The notes: generated by a model not told the origin, from the sequence alone. Numbered from the stretch's first letter, positions 23,327-33,759 are shown. The stretch: DNA of 52,506 bases from Gymnopilus junonius (GCA_015501075.1 JADNYJ010000242.1:1-52506), one strand, 5' to 3'. Translations and numbers: made by a program.

Positions 23327-23719
23327 TCATGTGACAACTGTCTCAGTCTTATCTGTTTTTGGATCAGTGACTTCTGTTGAGATTACAACAGTTCCATGTC
23401 CCATGACTTGGGCAATACTGCTAGTGGTCTGGACCTCCAGTTGCTCCTTTTCTGAAAAGAGCTGTAGATCAGAGAAGTCATCTGGATGTGCTGTAAAGTG
23501 TATACTTGCTCCAGAGTCAAGTAGCCATTCCTCAAATGATTTGGCTTTTCCTTCTTTCTCACAGCTTATACAAGATGTGATGTGATCAACATGTAATTTG
23601 TAGATAGATTGTAAGTACAAAATTCTATCTACCTCCCTTTTGAATGTGTATTCTGGGGTTTGATCAGTCAGTTTGTTAGCATCATGAGAGCAAGAAGGTA
23701 CTTGCCAAAAATAGTCCAT
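23327..23719 (-). pseudogene. Copia aspartic protease region, gag remnant
   Basis: Starts MDYFWQVPSCSHDANKL and passes a possible remnant of the gag zinc knuckle (HITSCISCEKEG) into the protease active site EEWLLDSGASIHFT (DSG catalytic triad), then FSDLQLFSEKEQLEVQTTSS. The protease cleaves the gag-pol polyprotein. Upstream only about 335 bases remain before the 5' LTR, so the capsid part of gag is gone. That matches a defective or cross-mobilised copy rather than an autonomous one. Confidence 0.85.
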
Positions 23720-23910
23720 ATTGTTGTTTGTTGAAAAGTGAGGTTAAAAGGCTGGGAGTGAGTATGTCAGCAACAGGGTTCAAAAATAGAAGCATGCAAA
23801 AATAGAAAGCACAGCCTTGATACCCATGCATGACAAGGAATAACTCCTTTAGAGTCATTGTCCTGACAGCAACAGTGTTTGGGGTCCTCATGACAGGACC
23901 CTGATCAATG

Positions 23911-24055
23911 TTCAGCACTATGGCGAACAGTTGGTCAGCATTCAGCACAATGGCAAACAGCTGCGGTTGACATTCAGCACAATGGCAAACAGTCTACCCA
24001 GGTAATAGACAGGTGGGTCGATGTCAGAGGCATTCAGCACTGTGGTGAAATAACC
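23911..24055 (-). repeat. Short repeats in copia 5' leader
   Basis: A unit like CATTCAGCACAATGGCAAAC recurs with small changes at about 23911, 23939, 23970 and 24031. It lies directly inside the 5' LTR, where the primer-binding site and packaging signal would be. No clear tRNA-complementary primer-binding site was found next to the LTR. Confidence 0.7.
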
Positions 24056-24396
24056 TGGTGAGCTGCAATATGGCAAGCTAGATGCCTTGCACAGTGGGCT
24101 CTGACACTAACTAATGCCTTACCTAGGAGTGAGGCTTGTAGGTGTGACTAACTAGCTAAAAGTACTAAAGACTTCAGATTATAGCTGACCATAAGGGCCA
24201 GCTTATATACACCTATGATACATGACATGTGACTACTTAGTAATGTACTTGTGACTAGATATGAGTCATAGATGACATTAGTCACATGATGTACTTAGTA
24301 AGTCTGTAAGAGCATATCAGATGATCTACTTGACTGTACATGTGATCATACACATCTGAGCACATGTGTGAGTGCCACGAGTATTTCGTGTCAACA
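24056..24396 (-). repeat. Copia 5' LTR
   Basis: Uninterrupted 341-base LTR, the empty-site counterpart of the split left LTR. It reads TGGTGAGCTGC at the left and GTCAACA at the right. Compared with the other LTR there are 14 substitutions and no indels. Thirteen are transitions, and eleven of those fall at deduced ancestral CpG sites. Confidence 0.95.
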
Positions 24397-25169
24397 GATG
24401 CTGCAGAGACATACTACCAGACATGCTGCAATCGATACAAAATGCAGATTGACAAGGCTGCTAGATTGAAGGCAGAGAAGGCTAAAGAGAAAAACAAGAT
24501 AAACAGTCATCAGCATACAGTAAGCCCACACCTTGACTGGGAGCAATGCCCTTCTGACACCCAAACTGCAGAAAACAAACTTGATGTGAGAAATGGTTCC
24601 TGAAGCTGAAGCACACCTTGGTAAAGAAAATGTTGTTGTCATATATCAAGTCCTCCATACTGAATGGCAATCCTCTGAGCATTCTGATTATGGGGCGGTG
24701 AGTGAAGCTGAATGGCTGAGACACTGTAACAGTCAAATCAGAAACAATTATGGGTGGGAGACTTGATCATTGCTCTGGTGCTCAGAAAAGGTCAGACTTT
24801 ACTGCACATGAGACCCCAGAGCTGACTTACTTTCAGATGATGCACTGATATCTCTACCTGCACAAGCTGGCACGTGATCACATTTTCCTTGCTTTCAAGA
24901 CTGGTGCCAAAACTCCAAAGGGAGCAAGCTGCACCCCATGCTTTCCCTGTCTTCCTGCAAATGTCAACAACAAGGACCCAAAGCTCGCAGGCAAGGAGCA
25001 ACTTGCTCCTTATGTATCATTGGTTAGTAAAGGTTGGAGTCAAAAGAATGGGAAAGAGAACATGGTTGCAACCAATGATCCCAAAGATTTCACTGTTCTC
25101 AATGTTGTAATTCCTGATCATCTTCTCGATGAATCAGATCTGGCATACTTGGCTCAATATGAGAAGTAG
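24397..25169 (+). pseudogene. Unrecognised plus-strand coding remnant
   Basis: Immediately right of the copia LTR the plus strand reads DAAETYYQTCCNRYKMQIDK and KAARLKAEKAKEKNK, later HLGKENVVVIYQVLHTEWQS and SDYGAVSEAEWLRHCNSQI, and finally FKTGAKTPKGASCTPC to PKLAGKEQLAPYVSLVSKGW and HLLDESDLAYLAQYEK ending in TAG at 25169. The pieces lie in different frames and are separated by stops. The composition is that of a real protein, but I cannot name the family. It is convergent with the Tnp2-like transposase that ends near 25.13 kb. Confidence 0.45.
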
Positions 25170-26460
25170 ATTTTGATAGATACTACTCATATATGTGACA
25201 AGTATTACTATTACAAAAATTGAATAGTCAGCAATGGTAACAAATTTCAAGAGGAGCTGAATATAACATACCTGCCTCTGAAGAACTGTCACCCAGACTC
25301 TCTCACCCTTGATCTGAATGGTGGACCAGATCGCATATGCATCTAGATTTTGGAGGTCTATGAGAGTTGAGGGGCCCAAGTCAGATGCACCAAGGTAGCA
25401 ACCATACTGCCAGAACTGCAGCATCACTGAAGAGCTAGATGTGAAAGATTTAGTTTGATGAGTTAATCAAGAAACAAAGAACCTCACAATGACTCCCAGA
25501 TAGTACCATGGAGGTCCACAGTTGAAGGGACAAGCCATCAGACATGCCCAAAGTAGCAAAGCTTGGTTGCAGGCTGGTCGACTGCAAAGATGTCAAGCAA
25601 TTCACCAATGTGTGTTACAGAAGTAATAGAGCAAATCTGCAGCTGATGCCCTATGATGCAAGGCTGCAAACTGGTTGTGATTGACAATGACATGGTCAAA
25701 AAAGACTGCTTGAAAAAGCAGAGCTTCACTTTGAGGGTTGGACAGCAAGGCGATATGTGAATGAATGCACTTTGTACCCAATCACAGCCAGAAGTGATCC
25801 AAAACTTGATAATAGAGAGGCAGTGGCATTTTGGCAACTTCGGCTCGATCACTGAGTCTAAAGGTAATTCCATCTGAAGATAGACATCAACATACTCTTG
25901 TAATAATAATATGACACAACAGATTACTCACTGGTCTCTTGAACATCATCAAGTTCTTGTGCAAATGCCTGGACAGTGCCATGGTTGTCTGCTGAAGCCC
26001 TGTGCATTGCTGCTGCTGCCAACCTCAAATTATCATCAGGAGAGCGTGAAGCCTGGGCCAACTAAATCTTATCTTTAGCAACAGGAGTGATATTTTGATA
26101 ATGTTTTGCTCACCAGCCTTGACTCCTGGACTGTTCTGTGGAATTCCCTGAAGAAAGATGTCTCGAGTTCCCCCCCTGCATGATTCTCAGTCTCATAACT
26201 CTTGAGCACCTTGTTGAGTCATTCAAAGAGGAAAGTCCAGAATTCATGCAATGGCCTATAGTCATGGACAGAGTCTGCAGTATGACATGCGTAGTGATGA
26301 TTGGGACAAATCACTGATGGTCCATAGAGCTGATGTCACATTGCCAGTATAGGAAGACTGGGCATTACAAAAGAAACATACCTTGACAAGTTCAGAGCAT
26401 AAGAGTGCAGTAATTGATCAGCCTCTTGCAATTCAGCCTCTGTTATCTGATGCCAGACAA
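25134..26460 (-). pseudogene. Tnp2-like (CACTA-type) transposase, C-terminal part
   Basis: Read towards decreasing coordinates: HILVWHQITEAELQEADQLL (26.46-26.39 kb), LYGPSVICPNHHYACHTADS (near 26.3), HEFWTFLFE and LNKVLKSYETENHAGGELET (26.2), FFREFHRT (26.14), then a terminal region with LGPSTLIDLQNLDAYAIWST and QIKGERVWVTVLQRQ (25.4-25.25). These blocks match the DUF4218-like and C-terminal regions that accompany Tnp2 transposases in Agaricomycetes (recognised from family knowledge). Stops and frame changes occur throughout. LINE E separates it from the upstream part; the duplicated target GTATGTGAATTGCA lies in the codons of HILVW. Confidence 0.85.
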
Positions 26461-26474
26461 GTATGTGAATTGCA

Positions 26475-29247
26475 TTTTTTTTTTTTTTTAAATCAAGGAT
26501 TTATATACCGGTGCGCGAAAGCAGTCCGGTCGCAGATATACATACACCCGAAGTAATCTACCATTAAACTATGCCTAGTGCGAGACTGGCTCTCGTGGGC
26601 CAACTTAGGACCATAAAACAATGGGCCCGTACTCTCGTTGATGCCCCAACCGAAGGGAGGGGTCCAACAAAGTGATGGAAGGGCACCGGAAGGGGGCCCG
26701 CCAGCCAAACCCGACAGCCCAGGATGCACGCGTACTGTGTTAGCCACTGAAGGCAGACCATTTCGGGTCGCCGAAGCGGGGGGCCACACTTGTCTGTCGA
26801 TAGCGCCGAAGCTCCAGAACCCAGACCCCCACCCTCAACTCAGCAAGGCCGAAGCCCACCAAGTATTAGGACTCTGTTCTGAGCACACCCCAAACTGCCG
26901 AATCCAGCCAGCAGGAACAACACCTACCTTGCCCGACCAAGTTATCTGACACCCCGAGGGGGGTGGTGGAAGGCGAATGCCATGGGGTTAGCCTTCAAAA
27001 AGGATACGAGCTGATCCAGACGAACTGGATAGTCATGACAGTCGTGCTGGGGACACGTCCGGAATAAGTGGTCACGAGTTTGGGTATGGAAGCCGCACTC
27101 ACAACTGGTAGATTCAGGGATGTTGAATCGAGAATAATACTCCCCGATGGGAGCATGGTTGGTGATGGCATGAGTGACCCTGGTAAAGAGAGTCAAGTCA
27201 CCGCCTGCAGCTTGAAGCCAAGGACCACCTCATTTGGTCCGCGGTTCGAGTCGACCCCCATCGAGGTCGGTGAGTGACAGAAATTGTCGCCCTGAGTATG
27301 AAGGTTGCTGGAACAACTCTTGCCAGCCTTCCCCTGGATTATCATCAGCCGCTTTACGCAATGACGCAAGTGAGTGTGGCATGTTGGGCCCCACCGCTAC
27401 AGAAAGCTCAGTTGCCATGAGATGAGCTTGGTAGTGTATGCCCCACTTCAAAGAAGATGGGACATGATGAAGAGAGATGCGGCGGCCAGGACCTCTGGTC
27501 CACCACTCTGTAAGGGTGCGGATCACAGCCAAGGAATAACCCTGGCCGGAATGCACGGAAGCATCAAGCAGACTCCCCAAGCCTTGGTGGAGTCCGACAT
27601 GATAACAATGTAGTCACAGTTGTCCATGGCACAGGCCCGGACAATTGCAGTACGAAGGGAGTAGAGCTCAGCATCCTCTGCAAGAGCACTCCCAGCCATG
27701 TAGCGAGATGCATGCACCTCAACTCCTTGGCGAAATACAAGCGAAGCTGCAATAGCCTGCTTGTTCTGGTCAGTGGGGTGACTACCATCGCCAACACAAA
27801 CCAGAGTGGACGGTTCCCGCTTCGAAGCTTCCCAGAAGCGGTCTAACCATTCGCGCCGAAGCCCAACCTTATCCTTGGGTGCCGGAGTGATATCAAAGTG
27901 AATTCCATGATGTACCTCAAGGAATCGCCCGCCTGGACGAGCCTCTGGAGCAAAGGGCTCCAGGGCTCGCTGACTACATGGAGCATGTCATCGACGTCCA
28001 TAACTGTGCCCCGCACCTTAGCACATTGTGGGGCTGTCATAAAAGCAGCGGAGCGAGGGTGAGGAGTCACGCCTTTGGAAAAGGGCGCACTCAGAAGGGA
28101 GCGCACTGGATGAGTGTCCGAGAGGGCTGCCATGCCAGAACACCTACTGCGGCAGCACGTTTCAAGACTAAGTTGATAGGGACCAGGCCAGCAAGGGCCT
28201 CGATCCCTCCCATTGGGGAGGTGCGGAATGCACCAGTAATCCAGAGCGCAGCATGGCGTTGCATGCTGGTCAGTAATTTGATGGTCCCCTGGCACTTAGC
28301 GCCCTGGAAGAACCACAGTCGGAGGCCATATGTTGCAATAGGCAACACACAAGACCTGTAAAGCAGATGCTTCTGCATGGGCGTGAGCCCCCTAGATGAG
28401 TTACCAAGCATCCTCATCGCCTTAACGGTGGTGAAGGACTTGGTAGAATAGTACCGGACATGTTCATGAAATGTCAATTTCCGGTCAAAGAAGAAACCCA
28501 AGTACCGCCAGAATGGCTTGGGCGTCAGATGTTTATCCGAGTGTAGGGAGCATGCCCTAGATCCATGGATGGATTGAACTCAGAATGAGAGCGATCAAAA
28601 TGGAATAACTCCGTTTTGTCGTGCTCAAGAGCGAGGGCGAACTTTGTGAAGAGTTCGAAGATCACTGCATAGGACCTTTTCAGGGCTATGCAGTTGGCAT
28701 CGAGTGTCTTTGACTGCACAATGAGTGTGCCATCATCGACATAGGAGAGCAGAGTGGTGTCAGAGACCGACACATTCTGCATGAAAAGCTTCAGCACTGG
28801 TGCGAGGAAGAGTGCCGAGAGGACCGGGGACAAAGCAGAGCCCTGTCCCACCCCGACATCAGCTTGTCAGGGGTCAGATTGAAAACCGTTCCAGGCATAC
28901 GACGTGGAACGGCCGACCAGGTATGATGAAAAAAATTTCACCACATTAGGAGGGAAGCCCTGCTTCCTGAGAATCACAATCAACACTTCGTGATTGAGGG
29001 AAGGGAAGAACTGTGCCACATCGAAGGCGATGACACTGGTCTTTAAACCGCGAGCCCACCCTGCATGCACCAGGTGCATGAGGAGCAAGCCCGCATCCTC
29101 AGTGGAGCACTGACGCACACCACCGAGTTGATTAGGGTGAAAGATATCGTGCTTAACAGCATCGAATTGAATACGGTTGGAAAGCATTTTCTCAACCAAT
29201 TTGCCAAGGGTGTTCAGGAGCACAATGGGCCTGAACGCCTTAGGCAT
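26475..29247 (-). mobile_element. LINE copy E, 5'-truncated in reverse transcriptase
   Basis: Poly(T) at the left. Target-site duplication GTATGTGAATTGCA (one further T ambiguous) at 26461-26474 and 29248-29261. 2.77 kb, the same length as copy D within 5 bases, and 5'-truncated at nearly the same nucleotide. It interrupts the Tnp2-like transposase pseudogene. Confidence 0.95.
26942..29240 (-). pseudogene. LINE E ORF2 fragment
   Basis: Reverse transcriptase in 29262-28867 (KAFRPIVLLNTLGKLVEKML, VIAFDVAQFFPSLNHEVL) and 28851-28525 (GQGSALSPVLSALF, YVDDGTLIVQSKTL), split by a stop near 28866. The thumb continues at 28501-28091. RNase H lies at 27717-27230 with a one-base deletion near 27580 (DSTKA then frame change). 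UGA follows LEPRTK, and the zinc knuckle CECGFHTQTRDHLFRTC is at 27070-27120. More frame lesions than copy D. Otherwise it has the same domain content and lacks endonuclease and ORF1. Confidence 0.9.
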
Positions 29248-29883
29248 GTATGTGAATTGCATGACACAGTTTCAAAAAATTACCAGGGTCATCAGGATGC
29301 AGATTGGCTTGTATAGCTTCATCTCGAGCTTCATCTTCCTCTGGGCTCAGCTGTACTCGGCAATGCTTATGTGGAGCTGCATGTAGTGTGACAAGGTACT
29401 CCTCACTTTCAGGGACTTCAACTGCTCTAGCATCAGGCCCTTCTCCTTCCAAATCAGAATCCACAGTCATTGCATCAGCAGCATACTCTTGTGCCTCCCT
29501 GAGCCATGCAGATGGCCTTGTTTGTTACTGAGGCTGAGCTGCATGTCATGCTGCTGCAGCCTGTTGACATCTTGCTGCTTTAGCTGCACACTTCTCAGCC
29601 TGAGCAGTTGCAATCACAGTGACACACTTGACCAGAACAGGACAAAAATCAGGCAGTATGTAGTCATCCTATATTTGGGGTATCTGCAGTTGCAAACCAT
29701 CATATAAGTATAGGGTAGCATACATATATACTATGATAAGAGTTCACTGCTATTGGGGCCACAACAGTCACAAAAACAAGCCATTGATCTGCAGTGAGAG
29801 AGCCACCTGCAGGCTCTCCAATCAGGCTTGGCAGCTGTCCAAGTTTGGCTGGCATTCACAACTATCAATTCATAAATGAGAGT

Positions 29884-29903
29884 CAGACAGACAGACAGAC
29901 AGG
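29884..29903 (+). repeat. CAGA tetranucleotide microsatellite
   Basis: Five tandem CAGA units lie inside what appears to be an intron of the Tnp2-like transposase (GTGTGT donor near 29937, TAG acceptor near 29877). Confidence 0.85.
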
Positions 29904-30086
29904 GAGAAGCATGAGTTACACACCTCTGCAAGGATTGCATGCAGATAGTGCAGCTCCTTGGTCTTCCACAGAATGTTCAATTGTACCCAGATGTGGTAGA
30001 AGTGTGTCTTCACCAGCTCTGCACAATTTTAGTGAGCCAGAGGTCTTGCTTAGGAGGAAGACACATACCAAGAAACAAATTGTGCA

Positions 30087-30336
30087 TAGGGAAAATCATG
30101 GGTAACCCATGGGTATCTGGGCACCTACCTGTACCCATACCCATCTGTACCCATACCCATGACCCACATGGGTTTACCCATCAAAACAAGCCCAAGATCA
30201 TCCAAAACTCAACTGTTCAGGATGTTCTTGGGCTCATTTTGAAGGTCACGGGTATGGGAAAGTGTACCCGTACCCATACCCACATGTACCCATACCCATG
30301 ACCCATGTGGGTATGTCATACCCATGCTTTTCCCTA
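30087..30336. mobile_element. hAT-like MITE 2 with TACCCA arrays
   Basis: 250 bases bounded by inverted ends TAGGGAAAATCATGGGTA and, at the other end, its imperfect complement ending CCCTA. An exact 8-bp duplication ATTGTGCA lies at 30079-30086 and 30337-30344. Inside, the words TACCCATACCCATG and GGGTACCC-like palindromes are repeated on both sides of a 90-base unique centre. Eight-base duplications and TAGGG ends are typical of the hAT superfamily. No coding capacity. Confidence 0.92.
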
Positions 30337-32009
30337 ATTGTGCATGGGATCAATGATAATCATCTGACAAATGTTGAAATACTCAAGCCTTGATAGCTCT
30401 GAAGGCCTTATTGCATACTGCTTAACAAACTCAGCTTTGGTGGTCTTGGTGTTGAGGCTTTGATACTTCTGTTGCAGGCATCAATGTTCCAAATTTGTTC
30501 ATGCTTGGAAGCAAAAAGAACCTGAATTTGACAAATGAATAACAATTTTACCACTGAAACAAAACCACATACCATTGTTGGCAAAGGACTCCTCACAAGC
30601 CTTCTTGTCTTGCAAGACCCAGCATTTTGTACAGAAGAAAGTATAAGAACTGAAGCCACCAAGTTTGTGTGCTGCAGGTTTATCACAAACCACAGCAACC
30701 AATGCCACACAGACCAGTCAACCTTGGGGATACTTCGCTGTCTTGATAACCACCCCTTCAGCCCATAGATGCCTGAGCTCATTGACCAATACACATAGAT
30801 AGTTCTGGACTTGGTTGACATCTGCCTCCTTAAGGACTGGCATGATCTCCGCAAGAAGTAGATTGGTGGTATGGTACCTGGGAAGAGTCAGCTATGGAAG
30901 TGAAAGAAATATAAGAGGCAACATGCTGTAAATGGGGTGGCAGGTTGATAATGCTATATGACATGGGGCAGGACATGTGGGATGGCACAATCTGACTTCA
31001 CAAATAGGAGAACCTGTTATTCATTAAGTCAATGAACACTTCTGAACAAAGTGTGGTTGGCCTTACTAGTCTACTCCCAAAGAGACACCAATACGTAGCT
31101 CCCCAGACTGTTTAACCTTCTCACTCAGAAAGAAGAACTTGGTGCCATCCTTGCAAGGAAGATCCTGATATATGACACCATAGAAGATGCTGCCATATAC
31201 TCCAGGGGTGGCATGACTTGCTTGATCTAATAACCACTCTATCTCTTCCTTTATTGCTTGGTTGAGAAGAACAGTTGCCAACTGATCCTCCAGCAATTTG
31301 AAAGGGAACTGAAGAAGAGATTTTGGCTTCTTGTGGCTGGTGCAACCATGTCATTGGTTGGCCGCAGTCGGAGATGTGTCAAAAAGTGGTTTGGTACAGC
31401 AGGTAGCAGTAGCAAGGATGGAGGGTGGATAGACTTGCTGGCATGTTGGACAGACTGGGCAAATTTGGAAATTGGGGTCAGCGCCCAGGGCTGCTATCAC
31501 AGAAGGCAGTGTCTAGTAGATAGGTTGCTCCAGAACAACACCAGCTGCATGGAGGATGGCCCCCATATATGCCAAAACTGCATTGCATGTTCAAAAGGAC
31601 AAATGGCATTGGGCATACAGCCAGAAGACCAAAAGATAAATAATGTAGATGAGCATGCCTCCTGAGTGAAAGTTGACTGGATTGACTGGAGCAGCAGAAG
31701 TGGATGTGATGGGGGTGTACTGAAAGGGATCTTCTTTGCATTCTTCCATGCAATGACCAGGCTCAGTGTGGTCATGGTCTTCCAGTAGTGCATCATCTGC
31801 TGAACCATCACAGGGCAGTGTAGACAGCTTGACTGTAGTGACCCTTGACTATTTGAATATGAAAACATCAGTGCCAATCAAGATAAAGATTCAGCCAACC
31901 AATGTACCTCTGGAGCAACATCCACAGTCACAGACATATTAGCTTCTTCTCCTGCTATATCCATATCAGGGAGGTCTTCGTTATCCAGGTCTAAGTCATC
32001 TTGAGAAAG

Positions 32010-32556
32010 TAGGGTTGCCAAAGTTCAGTTCAGAACTGGTGCAGTGAACCTGAACTAGCCAAACTGAACTGCAGTTCAGCCTCAGTTCAGATTCTCAGTT
32101 TGGCCTTGGCCCAAACAGTTCAAACTGAACTGAACTGTTTGTTAGGTGTAGTCAAAATTTGATAATTTTGACCATCAAAAGCAATTATTTTATTGCCAAA
32201 AAATTACTGTTAAGTCCTATAATGTATAGAGAAGTTCCTAGTACTAATCTCAAGTATAAAATGACTTGAAATAATTCAATAAAATTCATTTTATTAATTG
32301 TAATAGAGTATGACATCACCCAATGCTTGGAAGTTTAGCAAATTATGGACTGTATTGTAGATATAGCAATGTCTAATGGTGGAAGATAGATATATATATG
32401 TCCCATCTACTGTTTCAAAGCCTCAGATGGAAAGAAATTTCATGTTTTGGTCATTGCCAGTTCAGAACAGTTCAAACTGAACTGAACTGAAAAGTTCAGT
32501 TCTCAGTTCAGAAAATTGGTCAAAGAACCAGACTGAAGTGAACTTCAGCAGCCCTA
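32010..32556. mobile_element. hAT-like MITE 1 with AGTTCAGTTC arrays
   Basis: 547 bases with terminal inverted repeats TAGGGTTGCCAAAGTTCAGT and TAGGGCTGCTGAAGTTCACT. An exact 8-bp duplication TGAGAAAG lies at 32002-32009 and 32557-32564. Subterminal regions of about 130 bases on the left and 90 on the right are packed with CAGTTCAG/CTGAACTG words in both orientations; the middle is AT-rich and unique. It lies in the N-terminal coding part of the Tnp2-like transposase and carries no open frame. Confidence 0.93.
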
Positions 32557-32564
32557 TGAGAAAG

Positions 32565-33005
32565 TGGTTCAAAATCTTCACTGGAGGAGAATACACAAAG
32601 AAGATGCTCTAAACCATGATGCTCAGCCTCTGCAATTGTGGTCAGGGCACTAGTGTCCTCCTTGCTCAGGCCCGTGTTATGTGGCTTGCCATGATCAGGC
32701 TGCTTGGAATCACTGAATAACTGCTCAAGAATGTGATCCTGCACTCTGTCATCAGGCAGTAGAGGGGTCAGCAGATCATAGAGTAGACCTGCCAAAGCCT
32801 GGTCTGAGGCAAGAGATAGTGTGCATTGAGATAGAGGAAGAGCATTGAAGCTATGAAAAAGGGTATGCAATTGTGTAGCTAGGATAGAGGGTTGATTTGG
32901 CAGAGGAAAAGGGTTGCTCTGGGCTGGGACGTGTGCCTTGGCCAGTGTGGTGAGACTTGGCAAAGCCAAAGAAGCACCAGATTTTCCTGGTAAGGAACCC
33001 TGCAA
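32565..33005 (-). pseudogene. Tnp2-like transposase, probable N-terminal segment
   Basis: The open frame contains a Leu/Ser-rich stretch (LPNQPSILATQLHTLFHSF), an acidic part (LLPDDRVQDHILEQLFSDS) and VFSSSEDFEPLS, where MITE 1 is inserted. On the other side of the MITE the same kind of sequence continues (DLDLDNEDLPDMDIAGEEA). The linkage by MITE removal is direct. The assignment to the transposase rests on position and strand, because N-termini of these proteins are poorly conserved. The start codon is not certain. Confidence 0.6.
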
Positions 33006-33720
33006 ACTTTGGGTTCACAAATCATGCTGTAGGTAGGCCTTGCTCTCCCAGGTCAACATGAGCTTGCCCTGACATGCAGAACAGGGACATGAGATGACTT
33101 TGCAGCTCTGAAGATACCTTTGATCAGACAAGAAGCAGAGCTCAGAAGTAGAGGAAATGGCTTATAGACTTGTTTGACATAGCAATTCCAACCTCTTGAG
33201 AGCAAGAGGACAAGGTCTAAGAGTGAAAATTTCCTGCAGCAATGACCAAGTGAGGAGTTGACAACAGGATTGTCCATAAATTCTGGGGTGAAATTGGATG
33301 GAATTATGATGCCCTCTAAAAATAGCCTTTCAGTGTAAAGTACCATGTCACAGGCATGTTGAGACCTACCTGCTCATTGGGGCTCATCACATACATAGGT
33401 CTGCCCAGCATTCCATAGAGCCCATGAAATGTCCATAGAACAAAGGCCCTGTTACAATGTAGTTGTTTTATGAAATAGTGCCACTATTACATTGTAGCTT
33501 GTGTATGTGTTTGTTCCATGTGCATGGGCATAAGAATGTCTGTTTTTGGCATTTTATGACCACATTCATTTACCATTATGGAATTATACCAGGAGAGATC
33601 CCAGAATCCTTGTGGTTAGCCTTGAACTCACCATGTAGAGATACTGGATGATCATGCTTCTGATAGTGATTATCAAAAAATACTTGGCATTGGTAAGTAA
33701 CATCTGATCTCACTATGAGC
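33006..33720. other. Stretch without a recognisable gene
   Basis: Short minus-strand open pieces (33053-33346) and scattered stops. Nothing resembles a known family and no repeat structure was seen. Confidence 0.3.
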
Positions 33721-33759
33721 AGTGACTGATCTAGTGGGATAGTGGCTAGTACCATTTGG

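Larger units (their letters stand above)
8127..24396 (-). mobile_element. Ty1/copia retrotransposon with four nested LINEs
   Basis: Paired 341-bp LTRs begin TGTT and end CAACA in plus orientation. The internal order on minus is protease, integrase, reverse transcriptase, RNase H, the Ty1/copia order. Subtracting LINE insertions A (8429-9688), B (9768-10850), C (11736-18150) and D (18434-21201) gives about 4.7 kb. Only about 470 bases separate the 5' LTR from the protease, so gag is largely missing. The flanks GTCTG (8122-8126) and GATGC (24397-24401) are not a target-site duplication, suggesting a rearrangement at one end. The element lies against gypsy 1 on the left and unrelated plus-strand remnants on the right. 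Confidence 0.93.
29262..31920 (-). pseudogene. Tnp2-like transposase, central and N-terminal catalytic part
   Basis: Blocks in order on minus: a cysteine segment (CPVCPTCQQVYPPS, about 31.46 kb); LDQASHATPGVYGSIFYGVI and CKDGTKFFF; SGELRIGVSLGVD (31.08); after an intron, SQIVPSHMSCPMSYSIINLP with a CGA-to-TGA stop just before it; EIMPVLKEADVNQVQNYL; VCDKPAAHKLGGFSSYTFFC and TKCW (30.6); ELVKTHFYHIWVQLNILWKT (29.97); an intron with GTGTGT donor; GQLPSLIGEPAGGSLTADQW (29.8); then an acidic part ending PDDPGNFLKLCHAIHI. These blocks are the conserved core of Agaricomycete Tnp2-type transposases. It would cut and paste CACTA-like DNA elements. It is interrupted by MITE 2 (30087-30336). Confidence 0.88.

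Noticed and set aside
30100..30330. Interstitial telomere repeat from TACCCATACCCA
   Set aside because: Units are irregular and lie within a MITE with an 8-bp duplication. The common fungal telomere repeat is TTAGGG.
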